Source: Bimastos eiseni
Lineage: Eukaryota; Annelida; Clitellata; Crassiclitellata; Lumbricidae
Assembly (NCBI GenBank): GCA_959347315.1
Contig: OY365820.1
Coordinates: forward strand, 488,617 to 552,616
Direction: 5' to 3'
Length of the DNA stretch: 64,000 bases
The notes under the pieces were generated by a model that worked only from the letters and a program-made list of their open reading frames with translations, had not been told where the DNA came from and did no database searches. Position 1 is the stretch's first letter; the number at the start of each line of letters is the position of its first letter. Positions 25,450 to 38,500 of this stretch are shown here, piece after piece. Made by a program: the position numbers and the translations under genes.

Positions 25450-26540
25450 CTTAGCTGGCTGTTAAATGCTGAAATATGCCCGGCAAATTTTTTTCGACGG
25501 CAACGGCCTCTGTTGTCATAAGCTGTCGTTAGACTGGATCCATCCATCGAGTACTACATGACTGTTGCCAAGTAGCAATGCTTTAACTTTTTAGGTCTGA
25601 TTTGTATCCCAGTGATAGGGATGGGAGCGCCTCGGAGAATTGCTCAGTAGGCGCTATATAATTTTTTTTTAAATGAATGAATGAACCACTCGCAGATCTA
25701 CATTTGTTGCTATAAGATGCCATCAAAATCTGGCAGCCACAAGATGTCGTTGTAAATGAAAAGTAAAATTTCAATGTTTTGCTTTATAAGACACCTCTTA
25801 ATCACGTCTAAGCGATGCTATAAAGAATGAACTTGACTCACTTAAAACGATTCGAAACGATAAAAAAAGTTGTTGAACCGAGTCCAGAGATTTAGGTTAT
25901 TTTCACAACAAAGATGTCATTGTAGCAGTATAACCTGTTCAGAGGCCCTCTCAGTGCAAAAAGCCCAACAGTCTATAGAATACGGGCAGAAACGGAAGCA
26001 TCCCAGTTGAAATCAAGGAGCTAGTCCGAGTGGAAAATTCATTCCAAAGGACTAATCGACGCATGATCGCGTTATTGGGCTGAAACCGTCCGTGTCCAAT
26101 TAGGAACCAAGAGGTCATGTCGGTATAACAATTATAAAGAACGAAAATGCTTCATTACATTACATATAAATAAACATTTTTATAGTTGTCTGGTCTAAAG
26201 TGATTATTCATAATCAATAAAATAATTTCAAAACATCCAAATTCAACTATAATCCATCGTATTTCACAAATTCCGATCACAAACTTTCATCGCTATCAAA
26301 ACAATTGACAAAAACTGCATTCTCCACGCATAACTTAAACTCTAATTTAATGTCATCACTTTCAAAATACTCGTCAAAACTATTTAATAGTTTTAATACA
26401 TTTCTTACATATGAACCAAATTACGCAAAATTCAGCAGAAACTGAAAAATCTTATTTTCCCAAAGCGCGACGTATTAAGCCGAAAGATATCTACGTAATG
26501 ACATGTCACAATGAACACTAGCGAGAACGCGTGTCATGGC
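25450..26540. other. Non-coding, downstream of dynein intermediate chain
   Basis: Family A lies at about 25470-25547. A LINE-end-like module (GGGATGGGAGCGCCTCGGAG ... GGCGCTATATAA) lies at about 25615-25690. The segment nearest the stop codon should include the 3' untranslated region of the dynein gene, but I cannot choose a polyadenylation site. Confidence 0.5.
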
Positions 26541-29500
26541 TCATCGGAGCGGAGACTGTGACATCATGCTCGAGTTTTCCTCCTCCTGTTCCACCTGTTC
26601 TAGCTTCAGTTCTTGCAACGTGTGTGAAAATTTCGACCAATCATCGCTTCGTGGAACAGCCAACGGCTGAAAGAAAATAAAGATTTCATAAAGGAATCTA
26701 AGAAGAAAGCTGTTATTGCGATAATTCCAATGTTATCGAAGAAATTCTGGGTTTCATTAAAACTTACCAAAGAAAAATACCTGGGTGTCAATACTGATAT
26801 TCCTTAAAAAATTTCTCTGGAACTCGTTAAAGTTTTAAGATTTTGGTTATGTCATTGCTAAAATACTGCCGGGTTTTAAAATAAGGTTGTTCCTGCAATC
26901 CTTCTGATAGGTGTCACAGAATTTTTGGTTGTAAAATTTTTGGAAATTAATAATTAGTTACTATCAAAAATATCTGCACTTTGAAAATTCCACAATTTAA
27001 AATTTCAGCACTTTGATTCAAATGTCTGCACCTCAATTAAAATTTCTGTTCTTCAGTTAAAATTTTGGCTATTCAATTAAAATTAATGCTCTTCAATTAA
27101 CATTTCTGCACCACACATAAAAATTTCGGTTTTTCAATTTCAATTACTGCACAATGAAAAAAAATAAGTGGTATAAAAAAGCGTACCTCTCCGACTTCAT
27201 AGACGTGGATCTTTCCACTGTCATCCCCAGCTGCGATCGTGTGACCTGCCTGATGCCAGCGACATCTGTTCAACCCTGCATTGTTCTCAACAACAACACT
27301 GGCTGCTGGAACCTGAGTGGTGCAGCAGTCACAATAAATTACTGTGATGTACAATGTTTAATAAAATTAAACAAACAATAGAAATACAAAAAATAAAATA
27401 TAAAAAATATAAAAAAATACATGTTCCAAATAATAATAAAAATATCAATAATAATATTTAACATAGTTTTAGCTTTTGTTTTGTAGAGATAATTTCCACT
27501 TTGGGAAAAATAATAATTATAATATTGATAATGTTAGTCCAGAGTGACAAAATATTATTCTTTATTGACTCAAACTGACAAGTTCAGAGTAAAATAACAA
27601 AAAAATCAAATAAAAAATCAAATAAAAGGAATTTAACAAATAAATAAAAATAAACATATTTAATTCAAGTAGAGGAATTCCATTATTCAGAGGAAAGATG
27701 GTGTGAAGAATGAAACCATGAAGTGGGAGCAGAGAGTTCGCAATGGAATTACTCGCTGACCTCCGTTTCGATGTTGAGGTTCCAGAGATCGAGTCTTCCA
27801 GATCCATCGACCGTCGAGAAGAGCGCTGGATGGATGGGAGACCACTTCACATCAAATATGTAATCACTGTTGTCCTCAAATGAATGCAACAACCGGTTCT
27901 CCTACAACAACAACAACCATACAAAGTTACAGCAAATAAAACGAATTAAACAAAATTTAATCATTTATATATATATCGTCAGTTGTATCCAAATAAAAGG
28001 TGTCTTAAAGGACCCAATGTTTCTGATCATGTTCTAAGTTTTTGTACTGCACTTAAGCATTTATAGAGCACCTTCAGCAAGGAGACGTCCAAAAAGGACG
28101 TCCACAATGTGGGGGAGGGTTATTGAAAAAGCGGACAAATGCGGACATGGGCGGAGGGGGAGGTCGTGGACTGTGCGGACGTCCGCATGTGACCATGATA
28201 AACTATTGCCAAAATCACTCTAATGGTAGTTACCTCATAATCTTAGTTGTTTATTAGTAGCTTTAGGTCATACTTCACATTTTAGAGAATGACAATACCA
28301 AGGTTACATGCCAATAAGTGTTTATTAAATTAATTTTTACATTTATTCAATCTCATTCTTTGTCAATAAATATCTATAAGCATCGATGAATAATTAGCAG
28401 TTGCAATGGTGCCTGGTACATGTGGTGCGGACGTCCGCAAAGGAGGATGGGGGTCGTTAGTGGAATGCGGATAAATGCGGACAAGGGGAGGGGTGAAAAA
28501 AGTTGGCTATTTCGCGGACGTCCTTTATGGACGACCCCTAAAGTGAACCGTTCAGAAGCGCTGCCAGTGCAAAAGGCTCTGCGAGAAGAAGTAAGGAGGA
28601 TGAGAAACCACTTGATAGAAATTGAGAGTTAACAGATGAAGAAAGAGAGACCAATTGAAGCAAAAGATCGAGCAGACGTAGTTTGAGGAACAACGAAGTC
28701 AAGTCTATTGAAAGAGTGAAGTGGCACAATTATTATAATGATGATCATCATCATAAATATCATTATTACTACAACTATTATTATTACTATTATATTATTT
28801 TTATTATCATCAAAAATATTATAATTACAATAATTATTATTATTATTACAATTATTATTATCATTACTACTATTATCATCATCATAAATATTATTATTAT
28901 TACTACAGTTATCATTATCATAATTACTATTATAGGCGTGTTACCGTAAGCACAGAAAGATATACAGATAGAGAGAGATATCTTTAGCAATTGCCTTGGC
29001 ATATACCTTCATGTTCCAGAGTTTCACGGTCCAATCGAAGGAAGAGGTGAGAAAGTACGGAGAGAAGTCAATGGCACCAGGAACCGCGTGGCAGTCGACT
29101 CCAGTCACCGGACCCTGGTGGCTCTCAAAGATTTCGTTTATGCCAGACTTACTATCAACAGCAAACACAGCCAACAACAAGCAGTCAGTAACAAAATGAT
29201 ATCAATCAACGGCTCTGAGCAATTGTGAGGTCTTATTCAAGGTTAATAAGCAGTAACCGTCTTTGATCAACTTCAAGACAATTCAGGACTCCCAGTCCAA
29301 CCTCGGTCAAAGAGTAGAAGAGAAATGGGAATGAGAGTTTCCAGGCAAGAGCCAAAGCAGATCCAAAAAGCAGCACTGCCTCAAGCATTCCCCAGCCTAC
29401 CACAGATTTGAGCAGTTTGCTGGAACGAAGTGTTAGTGACTCAATTTTCTTAGCCTTGGCATACGGTCAGTGTACTCATTGGCAGGGTGCAGGAAGTTCA

Positions 29501-32500
29501 GATCTGGCGAGGATCTGAACCCCAAACTCTTGACTGATGGTTAACTTTACACCCAACCTTTCTCGACTTAGGACCAATCTATTTACTAGGAGTACATGAG
29601 TGGCCATAAAGTTCAAAATAATATTTTAAATTTTAACAATGGCTGATCGGTTAGATTGGTCGGCCCGTAACACACAGTGTGTGCCAAGTGAGCGGGTTCG
29701 ACCCTTGTCCGAGGCGTCAGTCACTGTGTATTGACCTTGAGCAAGTCCTTCGCACACAGTTACTCTGGAGTACAACTGCAGTTGCGCCGTCGAGGCGTGT
29801 GCACTTCTGAGCAAAAGATGTTGGAAGAAAGACAATATCAAATTTCAAGAATTTTACAATCACACATAGATAAATACATTTGATGTTACTCACAAACGTT
29901 AATTTATAATAGAAAATAATTATTTTATCAAATACTCATTTATTGCACGTATATTTATTTATATCTTTGATAGGTCAAGGGTCACTTCTGAGGCCACAGA
30001 TAGAGAATCACTGCTCTATACCATCGAGACCACATGTTCTGTAAAGACAGAAGACATACCTTCCATGACGACAGGCTGTGTACACAGCTCCATCTTCACA
30101 GCCAACGACATAGTTGTTGAAGTCTCCATATGGAAAGGAACAACACCAGGAAGCCACAGGACGATTCTGCTTATACTGAAGCTCCAGACTATCCTAAATA
30201 CAACGCAATATATTAACATCATCAGAAAGTATAATGAACTATTATTATTATGATTTCTATTAAGATAATTATTATTATCAATATCATTATTATTAATTAC
30301 CATTACTATTATTATCATAACCATCATTATTACTATAATAATCATAATGATTATTATGATGATAATAATAATAATTATTATAATTTTCAAAGTTCAGAAG
30401 AACATGTAACCATTTATAATAATATTAGATATAGTTATTATGTTATCTGCTTTTATTTCATTATTTTAATATCATAATTACATAATTATAATGTATTTAC
30501 TAAGCACAATGGCCTAATTGTAAAGATCGTCAATGAATCTCTCTTCTGAAGCGTTGATGAATAGAAAGATACTGATACAGTTGAAGAGTGAATTACAATT
30601 ATACACAGTAACCATTTTATGGGGAGGGAGGGATCGAACTCGTACCCTCTGCGCCACAAAAGCACCGCTCTAACCAGTTGGCATCTGTCCGCCTAACTGC
30701 TGTGTGTCCATCCACCTGGAATGACCTTCCTCCATCATCAATTAATTAAAAACTAATCTAATGATTGCCTTCCCACTAACGGCTTTTCACTCTTTAAACG
30801 CATTCCTTTCCATCCCTCGTACTTTATGTGCTGAGACCGCCTTGAAATACTTATTCTGTAAGAGGCGCTAGATCAGGGCATCAATCCCCTCTGAGTGATG
30901 GAGCAAACCACCGGTCCCACATGTCAGATGTGCTCCTTCTCCAATACTAACAAACATATCCCCCTACCTGAAATTGAAGGAATTTGCCTTTGGACTCCAC
31001 CACAATCTAGACAGCCCTGCTCTACATAAATCCATAAAGATATGATATATGATACCTGTGGTTGTGAAAGCATATCCAAACTCCAGAAACAGATCTTTCC
31101 ATCGGTGGAGAGACTGACGAGATTGTGCGCGTTCTGAGAACCGACGACATCAATGCAGTACACTGGATGCTGGAAAGGACATTAACTGCTTAAATAGTTT
31201 AATTAATTAATTAGTTGATAATGACCGATTTATATTGCTGCGGCAATGCCGAGAGCGCCTCCGAGTAGACTTGTTGAGGAAGCGCCATATAAATGTAAAA
31301 ACGAATGACTGAATTAGAACAGTTGTGATCAATTATGATAACTATAACAATCAAAGACATCATTCAAATCTCGACTAAACATCAATTTAAAGATCATTTT
31401 TACAATAGCAAGTCAGTGCTTTAGATATTTGCAGTATATAATTATGAATGATTGGCAGGTCAAGCTCATAATTAGCTCACATATTATCCATTTCGTCCCC
31501 TGTTCCAACTGACAAAAGGTTAAGAGATTCCCTCCTGGCGTAAAAGACGTAATGCTGTGGATACAAAGCGTCGTAATGTAATCAATTAAAATAAACGTAC
31601 TGTAAAGACATGAATGCAACTGTAATGTAACCATGTGGAGTTTACGATTACAGCCTACCGTGTGTGTAACTGCAAGGGCCGAGAGAGGAGTGCGTTGGAC
31701 GGGAGTGTGCTTGTGGCTGCGATTGTCCCAGAGGACGATCTGTCCAGAGTACGTCCCTCCAACAATCAGATTAGGATGGAAGTTGGCAAAACAGGCGGAA
31801 GTTACAGGAGACTACAAAACAAACAACAAAGAAATTAACAATGCTGCAACATATTGTGAAGAGCCACCAGAGTCTCAAACTTTTAGTCTACAACACCACC
31901 ATCAAGACTTTTAGTCAACAACACCACAAGAGTCTGAGACTCCTAGTCAACAACACCGCCATAGTCTCAGACTCCTAGTCTACAGCACCACAAGAGTCTC
32001 AGACTCTTAGACTACAAGTTCAGAAGAGCCAAAACAAGCTGAGCGCCTAAGCTCCGTATTCCGGTAACGCATCCCTAACAGCGCTGTTATGCTGTTATTC
32101 CCTTATCCGTGTCCACTCTGCTCTACCTGACAGTGGAAGATGAACTCTGGTGTCGTCTTCTTGTACTTGATGTTCCAGACGAGAGCCACTCCTTCCGGTT
32201 CGTTTGGAGATTCTTTATTGCTGTTGTACGAAGACAACAACAGCTCCGGAAACTGGACAACAGAACAACGCATCTAGTTTAATCGTTGCATCTGTGTGCG
32301 TGTATAACAAATGATAGCAATAATGATAATAATGATAAAATTGATAACAATAACAACAAGCATTAAAAATAATATTAATAATAATGACCTGAGTTGACCA
32401 ATCGAGTGACGTCACTGTTCGATGTTTCGACCAGCGATCGTCGAAGAACTGTCGATTCAGCTTCAGCTGCTCTCCCTCAAGTTGCCCTCTACAACATCAA

Positions 32501-35500
32501 AACAATTAATAATAATTATAATAATAATTATTATTATTATTTTCTTTTAATTTCAAAATGGCAAACAGCAGTTATTACAGAAGTTGAATTTAACCATCGG
32601 CATCCATGCAAAGCTACCATTATGTTATAAATCTCATTTTAACAAAAGCGACAAAGAAGGACTAATCAACCCTACAGGAGATTTGCCCACCCTGTAATAG
32701 TAATAGTGATGATAATGATGACGACGCTGATGATGACGACGATATAATTAAAAACAGAAAAATTTAAATAGCTGTGCTAGTTTGTTTTACCCGCGTTGGT
32801 CGTCATCGTCTGTTCCTAAGTAATCTGCAAAGATGTCGACCTCTTCAAACATCGCTCTCTCTACTACGGCCGAAGCTCGACTGAAGAAATCGAGGAAGTC
32901 CTCAGACATCACAATCTTACGTCTCTCCTCATCACTCAACTCACGAACAACTACAAACATCAATACACACAACAATAACAAGTATTATTATTATAATAAT
33001 AACAATCACATAATAACAATAATATCATGGCAATAATAAAAATAACAGTAATAGCAAAATCAAATATAAATCAATAGCAATAAAAAAATAACAGTAGTAT
33101 CAATAATAATAAAAAACAGTATTAGCACTATTAAACAAATTATCGCAATATTAACAGTATCAGCAATAGATAAAATCATAGCAACAAGAGCAACAGCATA
33201 GAAAATGACTATAAATTACCTGGCTTTTCCTCCACTGCAGTCGATCCGGCCACAAAGTCCTCTGGGGTCTCGGTTGGCCGGTGCATGGTCGTGTGGGGCA
33301 TCTTCTGTGACCCTGGAATCGGGGGTGGGGTGTCGACCCCCACCTCCAGCGACTCATTGTCTTCATCTGAATCGACAAACGTCAGAGCTGTGTGTTAATT
33401 ATTTTCAAACGCTGTTCAACAGGTACGTCACAATCAGCAAGCAATAACATACGAACTTTTATTTATATCAACGGACTGATACTGTTTAAAAGGTGTCCAA
33501 GACACACATGATTATAAACAATCAACACGCGTTCAAAATAACAAACCTTAACTTTGTGTATATACCAACCGCCCGGCATCGTTTCAAAGGTGTCCAAAAC
33601 GCAAATAATACACTCAGCAGGTGATCAAGTACCAGTAGTTGCAGTTAAACGACACTGTTATAACAAATATCATTAGCGTCACTCTCCTCCTCCTTTATCC
33701 AGGCACTGTCAGAAAACGAATTCTTAAGACTTTCTTTTTCCTCGGGGCTTTTCGCTTTGGGAGAGGCGCTACAGAAATATGAAAAACATATACAAAGGTA
33801 TACAGTTTCCAATAGATGGATCCAGGGTTTAACGACAGCTTATGACAGCAGAGGCCGTTGCTGTCGACAGAATTTTGCTTGGCATATTACAGCACTTCCC
33901 ACCTTATATACCAACAGATCCACACCGTTATAAAGGTTTCCAAGACATCGATAATACTATAATATTAAGAGTTACAACTTCAAACCGAAAAGTACACAGA
34001 ATGATTACAAGTCGTAGTAGGAACGGATGCTTACAAGTTGCAGGAAGAGTCGAATTAAACTGCATGACAGCAATTCAAGGCGCCTATCCCGTCCTGCTGA
34101 TCATTTTACTGGCGCCACTTGTCGAATGACAAGCTTAGTCAAACTCTACTCGCCAGAAATTTAACCATTCACATATCACAGCCACCCCTAAATAATTATT
34201 ACTACCCTTACTACGACTATAATTATTATTATTGTTACTTTGATAGTGCAAGCAGTGTAAGTAAGGGTTGATGACTTTTCTACGAACGAATTGAACACAC
34301 GTCTTATTATTCAACCGTTCTAACGGTGTCTAAAAGAAGCGCTCAAGCCATTCATTATTAGACACCGTATCCACAGGTATCAACCAGTGGTGTTAACGGC
34401 ACGAACGGAATAGATCCAATGCCCTTCCCTGTACGGCGTAGTAACCTCAGACGAGCTGGCTAGAAGTGGGAAACGCTGACATAGAATCAAGTCGCCGTCA
34501 AACTAAAACCCTCTGGTAGTCATGAGTGTCGTTAAACGCTGGAAACAAATAGCCGTCCCTTACACACCTCTTTTAACCATCAACTCATAATTTATTGCCA
34601 GCACCCCAAATACATTGCTAAATCTAGTCAATTACATGTTCTTGTACTGGGCTGCAATTTGTCAGCTTCATTACTCAATAAAAAAATTTAAATAGCGCCC
34701 TCACATGGGCACTACTAATATGCGCACCCCACTCTAGCCCTAACAAAAAGATCAATACACAACAAACAATACATAATAAATAATACTCAATCTACAATAA
34801 ACAATATGCAATCCACAATAAACAATATGCAATCCACAATATACAAAACACAATCCACAATAAACAAGTTAAGCTATATTGTTTATAGCGTGCGTCAAAG
34901 TTTCTTTTATAAGGACGGTCAGCGCTCTCATGTTTGCTTATTTCATATATTGAAATCTCAGTCTAGCTAGCTAGCACTCCACAGCATGGCATCCATTCAA
35001 ACGGGGCAGGGGTGGTGAGGGTTATCATATAAACAACATTGCCCTCCTAACAACAATGTTGCCATCGGCCAATCGAAGAGCGGGGCCTATGCCCATCCAT
35101 GGGCAAAAAATTGGGCAAAATAATGAAACAGTCAATTAAATGAAATCAATAGATGTATTGGTACTTTCAGCACTCACTAACTCACTCTGCAATTAAATGA
35201 ATGTTTAAACGTAAACAAAGATATTGTAAAGCGAAGAATAATTAATCAACACAAACTTTCCAACAATGCAAAATAGGTCTAAATTTTAAAGTGAGTTATT
35301 CCTAAAATACGTTTGACATCTCTGCGCTCAAAGCTAAGAAGTTTAAATTTTGACATGTGCACAGTAATTTAATTTTGGTCTTTTAATTTTGGGGTCCTAA
35401 GAATTATAGGTAACTAGAATCATGGGTCCATAAAAATGAGTGGGATGACGGCATAACGGTCGCTCTAGCATGGTCTATATACTTATGGTAGACATTGAAT

Positions 35501-38500
35501 TTTCAGCGGGTTAAAATATAAAAATTAAACACTAGGCAAAATATTCTATCATACGTGCACAAATTAATTCAATAAATCATCGTAAAATATTCAATGAATC
35601 ACAGTAAAATATTTAATAAAAAATCCTGGGTAAAATATGAATCATAGGTAACATATTCAAAGAATGATACGAAAAAAATGGGAAAAAATCTTCTAAATAT
35701 CCTTGACTAAACACCAAATCGTGCCAAACAGAGTTCCCACTTCAGAACATCCAACAAACCCCTCAAAAAGACAACAGAAGCCGACGACGAAACCGGAAAC
35801 CAGAAAATCCACCTGATTCACACTCTAACATCTAGAACGCTAGACAAACAATGAAGGAAAGGAAATAACAAATCCCGGTCAGATGTCGATTTTCCCTGAC
35901 ACGCAATTCGCCCGGAGAAGAAAGAAAAAAAGCAGGCTAGTAACAACAGTCAAACATGCAAGACACACCGGTATACGTTTGCCACCTACCTGGAGTAAAA
36001 CCAAAATCATCGTCCCACTCCAAGTGAGGATAAAGAAACTTTGGAGAGCCGTGCACGCTATATCCCGGGTAACTCCCTACTCAATTTTGAAAGCGTCCAA
36101 AGAAATCGAAACACACCAACCAGTTATTTCCAACGCCATCGTATCTGCCACGGCCAAAATAGATTCGAGTTTCGTTCAATCTAAGTTTAAAAACCTAACG
36201 TCCACTCGACCGGATAGCTGGTCGCCTGGGACGCCACCAGGGCCCGCGATTTGGATTTTAGTTTTGTAGATGGCAAATATATACGCAGGCTTTTAGAAGC
36301 ACAGAGTGATCATTTCACACATACACACCACCACCAATACAACAGTTTGTAAAGAAATTCAGCAGCAGCTCAACATTTTCATGTAATAAGAAACTATCAA
36401 AATGACTTTTGTACTTGCAATAACTGACTAATACATATCTTTCTTTGGGAAATAAATAATCTAACAAAATGTACTCGACCTATGTGGACTCATAAATTGT
36501 GATTTTCCTGGGAATTATACTTGAATCAAGATCAACAAAAAGAATTCTGATAAATTTATTAAATTCTGAAACTAACTGCCTAATATGTGACGAAGCAAGG
36601 ACTATCCGAAGTGTCCAGAAAACGTGAAATTTCACCGAGAACTATTCGTATCAATGTTATTTGCCGAGGTGAATACTATCGGAAGAGTCCATAAAACGTG
36701 TGAAATTTGACCAGAGGTGAATATCTGATACAATTTCCAGCTGAACCGTAAGTCACAAGGAAAGCACAAGACGTCAGAAACAAAACACCACCACCATCAC
36801 AAAATAACAATCAATTAAACTTAATTGGCTTTCTGATCGGAACACCTGCGAGGCTACATACAAGCATCACTCGAACACCCTCTCCGGAAAATCAAACTCA
36901 AAACAACAAAAAGCGACCTCCCAGCCGAGATGCTAGATTCTCACCGTAATAATCCAGTGGTCGCACTTTCCGATAGAAAACAAACGCAAGCAGAACCCAT
37001 TCTTAATCAGAACTGTAATCGAACATTTACACACAGCTGGCGTGGAATTCGAACCCCACCCTCTCAACCAATGTTCCCTCTAAGCTGTGCACGTGTGCGC
37101 GCACGCTGGCGTGGAGCCAGCGCACACTGGCGTGGAGCCAGCGCACACAAGAATTTAGTGCGTACAAAATTAAATTTCTCAGAAAACAAATATTAAGATG
37201 AACTGTAGACCAATATTTAGCTGCGCAGAAGAGAATAATGCAAAGAAATTGAAAGCTAATAACAATGACATACGCTACAACATGGTGTCAATATCATCTG
37301 CTCTAAGACACATCTTAGACAATTTTTCTTAGGTTATCAATACTTATCATTATGCAGACTTTTAGAAATGGTCTTAATTTAACTCTCATTGCGTTCAGCT
37401 CCGACCTGTGCACAAAAGTGTCAACTATTTCCAAAATGTTGTGCACAAAATTTCTTGTGCACACTATCTCCAAAAGTTAGAGGGAACATTCACCCCAACG
37501 ACTGGGTAATCGAGCACCCCAAGTTTACTGCACAAGGCCTGGAATTTGCCATTTGAAAACAAAGGAGGACAATCATCTACTGTAGACCAAACGCACATCA
37601 CAAACATGCACAGTGCACACAAACATTCACAAACGTACCGATGCACATTCTAACCCTAAAAACCACCCGTCCATCCTCCCAAACATTTGTGTAGAGCCTC
37701 TTTTAAACCTCACAAAGCCATTACATCTTTTCAGACCTAAGTATTCTAAAATTGAACTTATACCAGTGAGAGAACTTCGTAGAAACCGAACCTACGGGAA
37801 AGAATGCTGACTGCTCCCACAGTCAATCCACAGAGTGGTTGTTGTCTGACAGGGAATCTTTATTAAAAAATTCAGAAGTAACTGATTCTGCACATCATGT
37901 CAGTTCTACCAAAGATTGGATAAAATCAAAAAAAATATGAAGAGTAGCCGTCTACAGCATATTTGGAAAGTCAATTGGAAACAAACAATAAAACGAAGGG
38001 AAGCCAATCCCTTATGATTGAGTGCTCTTCCAGATGAAGAGACACCAATTCCAAAACATCGGATTGATTGATCGTTTGATTGATTAATTGGTTAACTGGT
38101 TGGCAAGTAAGTCTTATTGCCCAAATATATGGAGCAAATTCATGTTAAAATAATTGTTAGTAACATCATAAAAAAATGAAAAGTTGTTCATCATAAAGAT
38201 AGGTAATGATTTTTTTTAAATTATTAATTCTTTCAAAGAGGGGAATCCCACAGAACAGCCTACCTTCCCTTTCTACCGTCTCCTTTGGAGTCTGAGTCTC
38301 CTTGTTGTACTGAACGACATCCTTTGGAACAAGGTTCGTCTGAGTCACCTTAGAAAACGCCAACACCACCTGCTTCTTAGCACTACAGAAAGAAGACAAG
38401 CAAATCACTTTAAACTTCAGTTCTTTACATTTATTCAATCAATCAGCTTACCAACCATTTAACCCATCAATCGATATAAATCAACCAAATAATTACAAAC

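Noticed and set aside
30620..30702. Functional tRNA gene on the minus strand
   Set aside because: A and B box-like words are present, but acceptor-stem pairing and a terminator T-run are not convincing; treated as a SINE head.
35883..36269. 128-codon plus-strand frame
   Set aside because: Inside dynein intron 4, no recognisable motif, no splice logic; probably chance or old repeat.
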